DNA of 64,000 bases, taken from NCBI GenBank assembly GCA_900299425.1, contig OMJU01000030.1:1-64000 (forward strand), written 5' to 3'. The position numbers and the translations under genes were made by a program. Shown here one piece after another: positions 47,206 through 55,825 of the stretch. The stretch's first letter is position 1. Every line of letters starts with the position of its first letter. This DNA comes from Candidatus Rokuibacteriota bacterium. Its GTDB lineage: Bacteria > Bacteroidota > Bacteroidia > Flavobacteriales > Flavobacteriaceae. The notes beneath the pieces are model-generated. The model ran no database searches, was not told the origin of the DNA, and saw nothing but the letters and a program-made list of their open reading frames with translations.

Positions 47206-47856
47206 TTATGAGCGCTGTTGCACCTCTTCTATGAGCGCAGCATAACGCTTTAAGATACGGGTCCAAGGCTTATACTTTTCATCGTCTTTGGGGCTGGTTT
47301 GTCCTTCAGCACGTTCTGAAACCACCTTGATGGAGAACTCCAATGGATTTTCTCTCGTCATACGGTAAATGACCCGTGTTCTAATTGTATATCCTTTAAA
47401 TGTGGCAACCACCCATGATGTTCTGAGGTAGTATACGTCGGTGTCGTTGACTTCCATGGCATCAAAATAATTGGATATCAAACGAAATGCATTTTTCCAG
47501 ACTTGCTCGACATCCTTACTTTTTGGATTTATGATAATGTCATTATTGGCGAAATCCGATTGCACACTGGCCTCGAAGGAATCGTCAACACCGAGTTCAA
47601 TATACTCTGTTTTTTCAATTCGTGGCATGCCCTTTATTTTGCAATACTCTTTGGTCTGTGACAGGTAACCTGTAGCACTGACTTGTACTGTAATGCATTC
47701 ATTTCTTGGGATTTTTATCCCACCAACTTCCCCTTGGCCTACAAGTTTTCCGTCGATAAATATGTCTGCAGAAGGAACGTTGGTTCTAATTGTTGATTTT
47801 TGACCATATACGCCAAAAGTAAGAGTTATGGCTAATAAAGTGAGTAAATGTTTCAT
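47206..47856 (-). CDS. exported PEGA-domain protein
   Basis: A 216-residue protein with a signal peptide (MKHLLTLLAITLTFGVYG). Residues 24-60 (VPSADIFIDGKLVGQGEV) match the PEGA domain, a surface-associated beta module. The C-terminal 120 residues, with FKGYTIRTRVIYRMTREN, are a beta-rich domain not recognised. It stands alone with its own terminator. Confidence 0.72.
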   Translation of the reverse strand: MKHLLTLLAITLTFGVYGQKSTIRTNVPSADIFIDGKLVGQGEVGGIKIPRNECITVQVSATGYLSQTKEYCKIKGMPRIEKTEYIELGVDDSFEASVQSDFANNDIIINPKSKDVEQVWKNAFRLISNYFDAMEVNDTDVYYLRTSWVVATFKGYTIRTRVIYRMTRENPLEFSIKVVSERAEGQTSPKDDEKYKPWTRILKRYAALIEEVQQRS

Positions 47857-47874
47857 GATGTGGTTTTAGTAGAT

Positions 47875-48119
47875 TTAGTTCAAGACAAGTGACAAATAAT
47901 TTTGAAAAAACTCAATCGTATCCATGCTTTTCAGCTCTTTTAAGGTGATTTTAAGATCATACAATGCGCTTTGAATAAGTTCATGGGTGGTTTTAAATTG
48001 AAGAGCGCTTTAATGATTTGGTTATTTTTTCGTACTTTTTACCCATCTTCCAATAAAATAAAGCCTGTTGAAGGCTCTTTTCCGTTCTAATTTTTTCTTT
48101 AAGAGCCTCAAAGGCTAAA
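47875..48119 (-). pseudogene. possible frameshifted gene remnant
   Basis: Two helical, Lys-rich frames follow each other: [20 protein letters not shown] (to a stop at 47993-47995) and SALQFKTTHELIQSALYDLK to the stop at 47875-47877. They join by one frame change near 48010. No start codon is found because the frame runs into the divergent gapN gene. It could be chance, so treat as a weak call. Confidence 0.25.
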
Positions 48120-49724
48120 ATGTCTTTTATGAAACCAACGACTGTTACCGTGCCCGAAGAGTTCACTTTGGAGCCAATTACGCTAAATCAATATGTCCTT
48201 GATGGCCAAGTAAAAACTTGGAATGGACCCACCACCGAGGTCTATTCCTCAATAGAAACCCTTGATCAATCAGGTCAATTGGGGCCAACCTATCTTGGGC
48301 AGGTGAGTGCCATGGATGAGGAGTCTGCTCTGGAGGCCATCCGCTCATCAGTTAAAGCATTTGACCGGGGTATGGGGGAGTGGCCCACCATGCGCGTAAC
48401 GGACCGCATTAAGTGTATGGAAGATTTTGCCGCAAAAATGGTGACCAAACGCGATGAGGTGGTGAAATTATTAATGTGGGAGATTGGCAAGAATTACAAC
48501 GACTCCCAGAAAGAATTTGATCGTACCGTAGATTACATTTACGACACTATAGAGGCTTGTAAGGATTTTGACCGAAAGGGGGCTCGCTTTTTGAACGACA
48601 GTGATGTACGCGCCCATATTAGACGAGGACCTTTGGGTATCGTTTTGTGCTTAGGGCCTTATAATTATCCGCTCAATGAGACTTTTTCGTTGCTCATACC
48701 AGCCATAATTATGGGCAATACGACCATTTTCAAGCCTGCCAAACTCGGCGTATTGCTCATAGGTCCTTTACTTGAGGCTTTTGCGACGAGTTTTCCAAAG
48801 GGCGTGGTCAATGTACTTTTTGGACGTGGTCGAGCAGTAGCTTCCCCAATTATGAAATCTGGCCATATCGACGTTCTTGCCCTTATCGGCCATAGTTCAT
48901 CGGCTATTGCACTGCAAGATTTACACCCAAATAAAAATCGTTTGCGTTTGGTTCTTGGACTGGAGGCGAAAAACCCTGGAATCATCTTGCCCAGTGCCGA
49001 TTTGCAAAATGCGGTTTCGGAGTGTATTTCAGGCACGCTTTCCTTCAATGGACAGCGCTGTACGGCACTGAAAATTCTCTACGTACACAAAGCCATCAAA
49101 GATCAATTTTTATCTGCTTTTTCGGATGCTGTGGATGCCCTACAGTTGGGCATGCCTTGGGAAAACACACTGCTCACGCCGCTTCCTGAGCCGCATAAAC
49201 CAGACTACATTCAGTCACTCATTGATGATGCCTTAGACAAAGGAGCCAAAATCATCAATAAACGTGGCGGTGAGCGCAGTAGCAATTTTATATTTCCAGC
49301 GGTATTGTATCCAGTGACCAAGGACATGAAAATCTATCACGAGGAACAATTTGGACCTGTGATCCCTGTGCGAGATTTTGAAGACATACAGCTACCATTA
49401 GAAGACATGGCCCAGAGCAATTATGGGCAACAGGTGAGTGTATTCGGAACTAATTCTGCAGAGCTTGCGCCCTTGATCGATTACTTAGTTAATTTGGTGT
49501 GTCGTGTTAATCTAAATAGTGCGTGCCAGCGGGGACCAGACACTTATCCATTTACTGGGCGAAAAGATTCTGCAGTAAGTACACTTAGTGTTCATGATGC
49601 TTTGCGTTCATTCTCGATTCGAACATTTTTGGCAGCAAAAGATAACGCCTTGAATAAGGGGATTATAAACGATATGCTCCGCGAGCGCCAAAGCAATTTT
49701 GTAACGACGGACTACATTCTTTAA
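48120..49724 (+). CDS. gapN: NADP-dependent glyceraldehyde-3-phosphate dehydrogenase (GapN-type aldehyde dehydrogenase)
   Basis: A 534-residue aldehyde dehydrogenase. The [10 protein letters not shown] motif, catalytic Cys in [10 protein letters not shown], Glu in GLEAKNPG, and the C-terminal [18 protein letters not shown] segment are specific for non-phosphorylating GAPDH, which oxidises glyceraldehyde 3-phosphate directly to 3-phosphoglycerate and yields NADPH. It is about 50 residues longer than plant and streptococcal GapN because of an N-terminal extension. Start at ATG 48120, with AAGG upstream; ATG at codon 4 is an alternative. Confidence 0.88.
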   Translation: MSFMKPTTVTVPEEFTLEPITLNQYVLDGQVKTWNGPTTEVYSSIETLDQSGQLGPTYLGQVSAMDEESALEAIRSSVKAFDRGMGEWPTMRVTDRIKCMEDFAAKMVTKRDEVVKLLMWEIGKNYNDSQKEFDRTVDYIYDTIEACKDFDRKGARFLNDSDVRAHIRRGPLGIVLCLGPYNYPLNETFSLLIPAIIMGNTTIFKPAKLGVLLIGPLLEAFATSFPKGVVNVLFGRGRAVASPIMKSGHIDVLALIGHSSSAIALQDLHPNKNRLRLVLGLEAKNPGIILPSADLQNAVSECISGTLSFNGQRCTALKILYVHKAIKDQFLSAFSDAVDALQLGMPWENTLLTPLPEPHKPDYIQSLIDDALDKGAKIINKRGGERSSNFIFPAVLYPVTKDMKIYHEEQFGPVIPVRDFEDIQLPLEDMAQSNYGQQVSVFGTNSAELAPLIDYLVNLVCRVNLNSACQRGPDTYPFTGRKDSAVSTLSVHDALRSFSIRTFLAAKDNALNKGIINDMLRERQSNFVTTDYIL

Positions 49725-49817
49725 TTTTAAATCACGGGGCTTATGGGTCATTTACCCGGCACTTTATTAATTATCCTCAACTAAATCTACTTTTGAAATA
49801 ATAGATATTATTGGCCT

Positions 49818-50444
49818 ATGAGGGGATCAGTTTTGTGTTTTGGCGATTCAAATACCTGGGGTTATAATCCAAAGGATGGATCGCGCTATCCGGCCCATGT
49901 TAGATGGACTGGGATCTTACAGCAAAAACTTGGGCAGGATTTTACGGTAATTGAAGAAGGGCTCAATGGGCGGACCACAACAATTAATGAACTTGAGCGT
50001 CCCATGCGCAGTGCCGCCGATATCTTACCGGTGCTGATTGAAAGTCATCGTCCTTTGGACGTTATTGTACTTATGTTGGGAACCAATGATTTAAAAACTC
50101 ATTTTGATCGCTCTTCTGAGCAAATCGCGAATGATCTCTCGGGTTTATGTGCCGTGATCAAACAACATCCGATGCTCTTAGATCATCCGCCCAAGCTTAT
50201 TTTGGCTGAGCCTACTGGGGCTGATCTCAGTAGTCCCGCCTTACCCGAGTGGTTTGAGCACGCCGAGGCCAAATGGAAGGGTTTAATCGCACTTATGCCT
50301 GCTATCGCTCGAGAACATCAGGCACTCTATGTGGAGACCAATAAGATTATTGAGCTCAATTTTTCGGATAGTTTACACTGGTCGCCTGAGCAACACGCAT
50401 TATTTTCTCAAGAAGTTTTTATGCAAATTAAATCCTCTGTTTAA
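49818..50444 (+). CDS. SGNH/GDSL-family hydrolase
   Basis: A 208-residue esterase-type enzyme of the SGNH superfamily. Block I is FGDSNTWG with the catalytic Ser, block III is LGTND with the Asn, and block V has DSLHW with Asp and His. It has no signal peptide, so it is cytosolic. Arylesterases and acyl-CoA thioesterases belong here, and the substrate is unknown. It stands between gapN and the converging oxoprolinase operon. Confidence 0.88.
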   Translation: MRGSVLCFGDSNTWGYNPKDGSRYPAHVRWTGILQQKLGQDFTVIEEGLNGRTTTINELERPMRSAADILPVLIESHRPLDVIVLMLGTNDLKTHFDRSSEQIANDLSGLCAVIKQHPMLLDHPPKLILAEPTGADLSSPALPEWFEHAEAKWKGLIALMPAIAREHQALYVETNKIIELNFSDSLHWSPEQHALFSQEVFMQIKSSV

Positions 50445-50455
50445 TGGGCACGAAT

Positions 50456-52084
50456 TCAAATGTTGGAAAGAATATTAAATCGAATTTTTTGCCCTTTTAT
50501 GCGCTGGCCTAATTGGCTCAATGATTCATCTGAAAGCACTAGAATTCGAGGATAGCCTCCAGTTACTTGACCGTCTTTAGTCAGAATAATAACTTGACCA
50601 CTGGGCGTGAGTTGTACCGTGCCAGGAAGGACAGCGGAGGAGTAAATAGCGGAGCAATCATTTTTTATTAATTCACTCAGCAGATAGCCCATCCGGTCAT
50701 TGGCCCCAATGGTAAATTCTTGATTTAAGGATTTTTTGATTGAGTCTATGAGCGTATTGTACTCAGGACCAGTGCTCGCTGTAAGGACCAGTGCTTTTTC
50801 AGTGGACCAGTTGTTGCTTTGACTTTGCCTATGCGGCAACTCCGTATGATCTAGGAGTATATGAGACTGATTGGTAAGCCTTTGGCCTGAGTTGGGCCCC
50901 TCAATTCTTTGATAAAGAAAATCGCCGTCTTTAAAACGCTTGTTCCCTGTAACTGGGGCGTATTGGCTTCTACTGCCCATGACCAGCTCAGCGTCAAATC
51001 CATGTTCAATGGCTAAATACGTGCGTGCCCCATTTTTTCTTTGACTCATGGTGATCAGGTCTCCAGGCTGCAGTGCTATTACTTTGTTTAATTCTAAGGG
51101 CAAATTATTTTTTTGAGCAGAAAAGTCTGCCCCACTAAGTGCGATATTACAAGCAGAAAGACATGCTAACTTAATTCCGCCGTAGGTTATTTCTAAAACG
51201 GCCTCCCCGGGAGAATTCCCTACCAAGGTATTGGCTATTCTAGCTGAAATTTGATCCATCGCACCGCTTTGTACAACCCCTAGAGCGCGATATCCATGGC
51301 GTCCGAGATCTTGGAGACTGCTGTAGATGCCGCTTTTTATCAGCTCAAAGACTACATTTTTTTTAGTATCGGACTGAAGGAGTGGATTTGATGAGGATAA
51401 GGATAAGCTTTGTTTGTGCTCAAATTCTGCTTTGGAAATTGGAGTGAATTTTATCAAGTCTCCGGATTTTATCTTACAAGCAGGAGACTCAAGTGGGTCA
51501 AATAGATTGTGATAGGTTCTTCCGATAACGTGCCAACCACCCGTAGCATCCGCAGGATAAATACCAGTTTGCGCCCCGCCAATAGCCACGGATCCTTTTG
51601 CCACAAATGGCGAAGGACTGGACTTTCTGGGCGTGTGCAGTATGGGGTTTAATCCGCCCATATAAACAAAGCCAGGTTGAAACCCTATGAAATAAACGAG
51701 ATATTCAGGCGCGCTGTGCTGCTCTATCAATTCATTGATGGATATATTTTTATCCGCACATATGGCCACTAAATCCGGCCCAAGTTCAGGATCATAACAC
51801 ACGGGAATCTTGTGGGTGGTTTGTGATATTCTCGGAGTTTGATGGGCTTGTTGATATTGCTCATCCACATAATTTATCCAAAAGTCAAAGTTCTCCTGAG
51901 GCTGGTGAAAAATCAATGTAAGCGAATGATAGGCCACAACGCGCTCAAGAATTGCCTCATGAGTCAACAACGAGTTTAGCGCTATAATGTCATAAAGTAT
52001 TTCGGGGGCGATAGCCGCGGGCCAATTGATCAGGAGTGCACTTTGGCCGAAAGGCACATAATTCAAAGTGTATTTAGACCTCAT
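50456..52084 (-). CDS. pxpB: 5-oxoprolinase subunits B and C fused (KipI-KipA type)
   Basis: A 542-residue fusion. Residues 1 to about 225 are PxpB/KipI: FIGFQPGFVYMGGL, TPRKSSPSP and GGWHVIGRT. Residues from about 245 are PxpC/KipA: SSLQDLGRHGYRALGV, SGAMDQISARIAN, NSPGEAVLE and the SRSQYAP segment. With PxpA the proteins hydrolyse 5-oxoproline to glutamate with ATP. The fused arrangement also occurs in other bacteria. Start at ATG 52082-52084, which overlaps the end of pxpA by 11 bp; a GTG three codons upstream is an alternative. Confidence 0.92.
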   Translation of the reverse strand: MRSKYTLNYVPFGQSALLINWPAAIAPEILYDIIALNSLLTHEAILERVVAYHSLTLIFHQPQENFDFWINYVDEQYQQAHQTPRISQTTHKIPVCYDPELGPDLVAICADKNISINELIEQHSAPEYLVYFIGFQPGFVYMGGLNPILHTPRKSSPSPFVAKGSVAIGGAQTGIYPADATGGWHVIGRTYHNLFDPLESPACKIKSGDLIKFTPISKAEFEHKQSLSLSSSNPLLQSDTKKNVVFELIKSGIYSSLQDLGRHGYRALGVVQSGAMDQISARIANTLVGNSPGEAVLEITYGGIKLACLSACNIALSGADFSAQKNNLPLELNKVIALQPGDLITMSQRKNGARTYLAIEHGFDAELVMGSRSQYAPVTGNKRFKDGDFLYQRIEGPNSGQRLTNQSHILLDHTELPHRQSQSNNWSTEKALVLTASTGPEYNTLIDSIKKSLNQEFTIGANDRMGYLLSELIKNDCSAIYSSAVLPGTVQLTPSGQVIILTKDGQVTGGYPRILVLSDESLSQLGQRIKGQKIRFNILSNI

Positions 52085-52787
52085 GGTTACCACAGTTGAG
52101 GTTAATTCGCTGAGCGATCAGTAAAGCGTTTGGGTGGTCGGAGTGAATGCAGCAAGTATGGACCTTTATCGGTATGTTTTGACCCTCTATTGAGGTTATG
52201 TGACCATTACAAAGACTTAAAAACTGTTGATGGGCTTGGTCTGGATCATGAATAATGGCGTGCTTTTGATCTCGGGCAACAAGATGCAAATCGCTTTGAT
52301 AACCGCGGTCGATAAAGCCCTCAGACCAGAGTATGTGTTTAGGACCTAGTGGGGCATTAAACATTATAGAATTCGGGGCAGTGATGATTATGGTTTCCCC
52401 AAGGATTTCTGAAACTACCTCCAAAAATAGTCGCCCTAATTCTGAATTGCGGGCTAGGTCGTGATATAGTGCCCCATGAGGTTTGACGTGACTGAGTTTA
52501 GTGCCTTGCTGATGCGCGTAAAGACTTAATTCTTGGATTTGCTGAAAGAGTGTTTCTTTTAACGCTTGGGGGGTTAGACTCATTGATAGTCGGCCAAAAT
52601 TATCTTTGTCGGGATAGGAAGGGTGGGCACCAATGGCCACCCCGTGCTTCACCGCTAATTCAATACTTCGCTGCATGATTTCGGGGTTGCCAGCATGACC
52701 ACCACAAGCAATATTACATCGCGAGATGTGTGGCATAATTTGCGCGTCATTAGCCATTCCTTCACCTAAATCGCAGTTGATGTCCAT
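52074..52787 (-). CDS. pxpA: 5-oxoprolinase subunit A (LamB/YcsF family)
   Basis: A 237-residue LamB/YcsF-family protein. The signature DINCDLGEG at the start, NIACGGHAGNP, VAIGAHPSYPDKDNFGR and VKPHGALYHD are all present. It is the subunit that, with PxpB and PxpC, hydrolyses 5-oxoproline, a spontaneous product of glutamine and glutathione breakdown. It begins directly after the Nramp-like transporter stop codon and overlaps pxpBC downstream. Confidence 0.95.
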   Translation of the reverse strand: MDINCDLGEGMANDAQIMPHISRCNIACGGHAGNPEIMQRSIELAVKHGVAIGAHPSYPDKDNFGRLSMSLTPQALKETLFQQIQELSLYAHQQGTKLSHVKPHGALYHDLARNSELGRLFLEVVSEILGETIIITAPNSIMFNAPLGPKHILWSEGFIDRGYQSDLHLVARDQKHAIIHDPDQAHQQFLSLCNGHITSIEGQNIPIKVHTCCIHSDHPNALLIAQRINLNCGNHEV

Positions 52788-54017
52788 TTAATTTAGTATT
52801 TGCAAAACGCCACTGATCCCTTTTAATCCCACGATCAGCGTTACGATAAAAACAAGGATGCCAAATGCATTTTGAACCCTTGTATTGACCGCTTTTTTCA
52901 TTAACGTCTGTTGATTGACAAGCCAAAGTACTAGGGCCGCAATGATAAAAATTAAAGTTCCGTTAGCCACTTGTGCCAATTTAATCAGTGTTATGGGCTT
53001 TATTTGTGTGGTCGCTAAAACCACACCGACCAGCAGCACTGCACGCCAAACTAATTTAAATCGGTTGTGATTTAAATCTGTGGACCATCCCAGACAACCA
53101 CAGGCTACGAAGGCCGCTGCAAGTGGAGCGGTGATTGCTGAGGTCATTCCAGTCGCGAATAAGCCCACACCCATAAGGATGGTTGCCATAGAGCCATAAA
53201 GAGGGCTGAGTCCTTGTGCTAAATCTACAGCATTATTGATTTGTGTAATTCCAGAACCTGCAGCACAAATAACAATACTCATTGAGACTACACCGCCTAG
53301 GCCAATAGTCCAAAAAGTATCGCGCCGCAGCTGTGGTAGAGCATCAATGCTGTGCCATTTTTTGCGTACCAGCGAAGCGTGTAAAAAAATATTATACGGG
53401 ACTATGGTCGTACCGATTAATCCAATAATGGTCCAAATACTTTTTTCAGGTATTTTAGGTTGGACCAAACCCGCCAGTAAATCCGGTATATCAGGCTGAA
53501 TGATAAGGGCGGTAAGGACAAAAGACAAGCTCATAAATAATACCAGTACTGTAAGGATTTGGGTCAAACGTTTATCGCTATTTTGAGAGAGTACGATAAA
53601 CGCACCCAAGCCTAAGGCCAATGCCGCAATATTTAATCTAAGGCCAAAAACCTCAAAGGTCAAAGGCCCCATAATGGCCTCTAATCCCAAAACACCACCA
53701 CCGATATTGCCGGCTTGATAAGCTGTATTGCCCAAAACTATGGCGAGCATAATTAGCCATAAGGCAGGTTGTCGCCAAATAGAATGCTCGAGTTGTTGCC
53801 TGAGCAATTCGGCCAAACCTTTTTGGGTCATCAATCCGATACGCGCAGCCATCTCTTGTAATACAATTGTGGCTAAGGTCGATAATAAAACGGCCCATAA
53901 TAAGGTGTAGCCAAATGATACCCCAGCAATAGAACACAGGGTCACGGTACCAGGCCCGATAAAGGCTGCAGCAACGATAAATCCTGGACCTATATTTTTA
54001 AATGGATTCAATGGCAT
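52788..54017 (-). CDS. Nramp-family transporter lacking the metal-binding residues (YcsG-like)
   Basis: A 409-residue membrane protein with about 11 segments that aligns with Nramp/MntH over its whole length. The TM1 metal motif DPGN is replaced by G21-P-G-T24, and the TM6 motif, usually A-x-x-M-P-H, reads T-T-I-V-P-Y (203-208). So the Asp, Asn and Met ligands of the Mn/Fe site are all lost. It ends exactly at the start of pxpA, and B. subtilis ycsG, an Nramp-like gene, is likewise next to the pxpA homologue ycsF. A carrier for 5-oxoproline or a related solute is a plausible guess; metal transport is unlikely. Confidence 0.86.
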   Translation of the reverse strand: MPLNPFKNIGPGFIVAAAFIGPGTVTLCSIAGVSFGYTLLWAVLLSTLATIVLQEMAARIGLMTQKGLAELLRQQLEHSIWRQPALWLIMLAIVLGNTAYQAGNIGGGVLGLEAIMGPLTFEVFGLRLNIAALALGLGAFIVLSQNSDKRLTQILTVLVLFMSLSFVLTALIIQPDIPDLLAGLVQPKIPEKSIWTIIGLIGTTIVPYNIFLHASLVRKKWHSIDALPQLRRDTFWTIGLGGVVSMSIVICAAGSGITQINNAVDLAQGLSPLYGSMATILMGVGLFATGMTSAITAPLAAAFVACGCLGWSTDLNHNRFKLVWRAVLLVGVVLATTQIKPITLIKLAQVANGTLIFIIAALVLWLVNQQTLMKKAVNTRVQNAFGILVFIVTLIVGLKGISGVLQILN

Positions 54018-54047
54018 TATACAGTGTTGCGGGGTTTTAAAAATTGA

Positions 54048-55364
54048 TTAGGCTTGAGCTAAAGTTTTTACGGCACTTATAAAATGATCTAATTCTTCGT
54101 ATGTGGTAAAGACATTCGGAGTAATGCGACAACCTTTCACATTGGCATAGTCAATGGCTACAGTAAAAACCCTGTGCTCATTCAAAAGTCGGTCTGCCAT
54201 TTGAGCTGGGGTCATATTGATTAGGCCAACATTGCCAATGCCACGGGCGCGGCCTGTGTCGAAAGGGGTGTTGATGACCACGCCGGGGATATCTTTTAGT
54301 GCTTCCATCCAATAGGACCTCAAGGCGTTCAGACGTTCTTCTTTGCGCTTTAAGCCAATCCAATTCAGATAATTGATGGCGTCACCAATTCCCAAAGTAA
54401 TGTAGGCAGGGTGGGTTCCTAGATGGTTTAAACGCAATATATTGTTGGGGTCTTTTTCGTAATCTGCAAGCAAGGGCCAAAGCTGTGCAATGCGTTTTGA
54501 GTCAATATACAAGAGTCCGTTGCCCAATGGCGCTGCGAGCCATTTGTGAAGGCTAGAGCCATAATAATCGCAGTTTAAGTCCTGAATATTAAATTCAAAA
54601 TGCCCTATGCAGTGGGCTCCATCCACCAAAACCTCCAATCCGTGACTGTGGGCCATGTCACATATTTTGCGCACGGGTAAAATCTGCCCGGTAATGTTGA
54701 TCATATGACAGACCATAATCATTTTTGTCTGCGGAGTGATTTTTGATTCATAAAGCGCAACAATTTCCTCATCGCTCGAGGGATGATTCGGCACCGAAAT
54801 AATCTCTTGAGTCAACCCGTGGCGCTCGCTGACTTGTTCAAACATGACTTTCATGGCCCCATAGTCTTGCATGGCATAAATCACATGGTCCCCTTTTTGC
54901 CAAGGATACCCGGCAATGACTAAATCTAGGGATTCCGTGGTATTGCGTGTAATGATCAAATTTTCTTGTGGGCAACCCATAAAATCAGCAAGACTCTTCG
55001 CGATCTTATGGCGGTCTTGGTCCAACTCAGTGCGCATGTAATGCGATCCTCTGAGATTGACTTGATTCATATTTTGTTTGAGCCCCTCAAGCGTGGGTTC
55101 AGGGATAATATTGTAATAACCACTTTCAAGATTTATAAAATCAGGAACTAATTTATAGTGGCTACGCACCTCTTCCCAAAAAGTTTCTTCTGAGCCAGAC
55201 CAAGGTTTAAGATACGGCTTGGCGGATTTTTGAGTCAATTCATACGCCATATGTTTGGCCTCACGACTTGTTGAATGCTCTGATGAAGCATTGATAAAGT
55301 TTGGCACACTAAAAGGCAATAAGCCCGCTAATGAAGCTTTTTTAAGAAAACTGCGCTTATCCAT
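54048..55364 (-). CDS. exported class V aminotransferase-fold PLP enzyme (isopenicillin-N-epimerase-like)
   Basis: A 438-residue PLP enzyme. An N-terminal KRSFLKKASLAGLLPFSVP stretch resembles a Tat signal, though with KR in place of RR. The aminotransferase class V fold shows ITRNTTESL (phosphate-binding loop), VDGAHCIGHF and the cofactor Lys in GSSLHKWL. Members include isopenicillin-N epimerases, cysteine desulfurase-like and other lyases; the substrate is not determined. It is 30 bp upstream of the Nramp-like gene in the same direction, so it may belong to the same operon. Confidence 0.82.
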   Translation of the reverse strand: MDKRSFLKKASLAGLLPFSVPNFINASSEHSTSREAKHMAYELTQKSAKPYLKPWSGSEETFWEEVRSHYKLVPDFINLESGYYNIIPEPTLEGLKQNMNQVNLRGSHYMRTELDQDRHKIAKSLADFMGCPQENLIITRNTTESLDLVIAGYPWQKGDHVIYAMQDYGAMKVMFEQVSERHGLTQEIISVPNHPSSDEEIVALYESKITPQTKMIMVCHMINITGQILPVRKICDMAHSHGLEVLVDGAHCIGHFEFNIQDLNCDYYGSSLHKWLAAPLGNGLLYIDSKRIAQLWPLLADYEKDPNNILRLNHLGTHPAYITLGIGDAINYLNWIGLKRKEERLNALRSYWMEALKDIPGVVINTPFDTGRARGIGNVGLINMTPAQMADRLLNEHRVFTVAIDYANVKGCRITPNVFTTYEELDHFISAVKTLAQA

Positions 55365-55509
55365 TTATTCAGGTGTAATGTTGATGTTTCAGGTTGTGAG
55401 ATTGCACTTAAATATAAAGATAATCAGTGATGTAGCCAATTCGATAGGGCTGAATGGATTTACGTATCTTTAAGCTGACAACTAATCACTAATATTGACC
55501 ATCTAAGTC

Positions 55510-55812
55510 ATGCTAACTTTTAAAATAATTTCCATTTGCACCACCTCCCTGGTCCGCAAGACAATTGTATTTTTCTCTTTCATGACAACATTAGGTGTTT
55601 TGCTGGGCAGTTATTTGGGCAGTGTCGAAAGCGGTAAAACGGCGATCATGTTTGAGGCGATATTTGACACATTGGCGGCGGGAACATTTTTGTACATTGC
55701 TACTTTGGAGATCATCGCCGAACTCTTTGAAAAGAACGAAAAAAAGTCGTCAAAACTGTTGATGATTCTTTGTGGATTTTCATTGATGGCGACTATTGCA
55801 ATATGGACTTAA
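55510..55812 (+). pseudogene. C-terminal fragment of a ZIP-family metal transporter
   Basis: A 100-codon frame with three hydrophobic segments. It contains MTTLGVLLGSYLG and FDTLAAGTFLYIATLEIIAE, the last three membrane helices of ZIP transporters. The N-terminal half with the metal-binding helices 4 and 5 (the HxxxE-type motifs) is missing upstream. It starts with an ATG, so it might still be translated, but a working ZIP needs both halves; a decayed gene is more likely. Confidence 0.6.
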
Positions 55813-55825
55813 AAAAGAAAAATTG

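Noticed and set aside
52788-54017. Annotation of the transporter as a normal Mn/Fe importer (mntH).
   Set aside because: The TM1 and TM6 metal-binding residues are missing.
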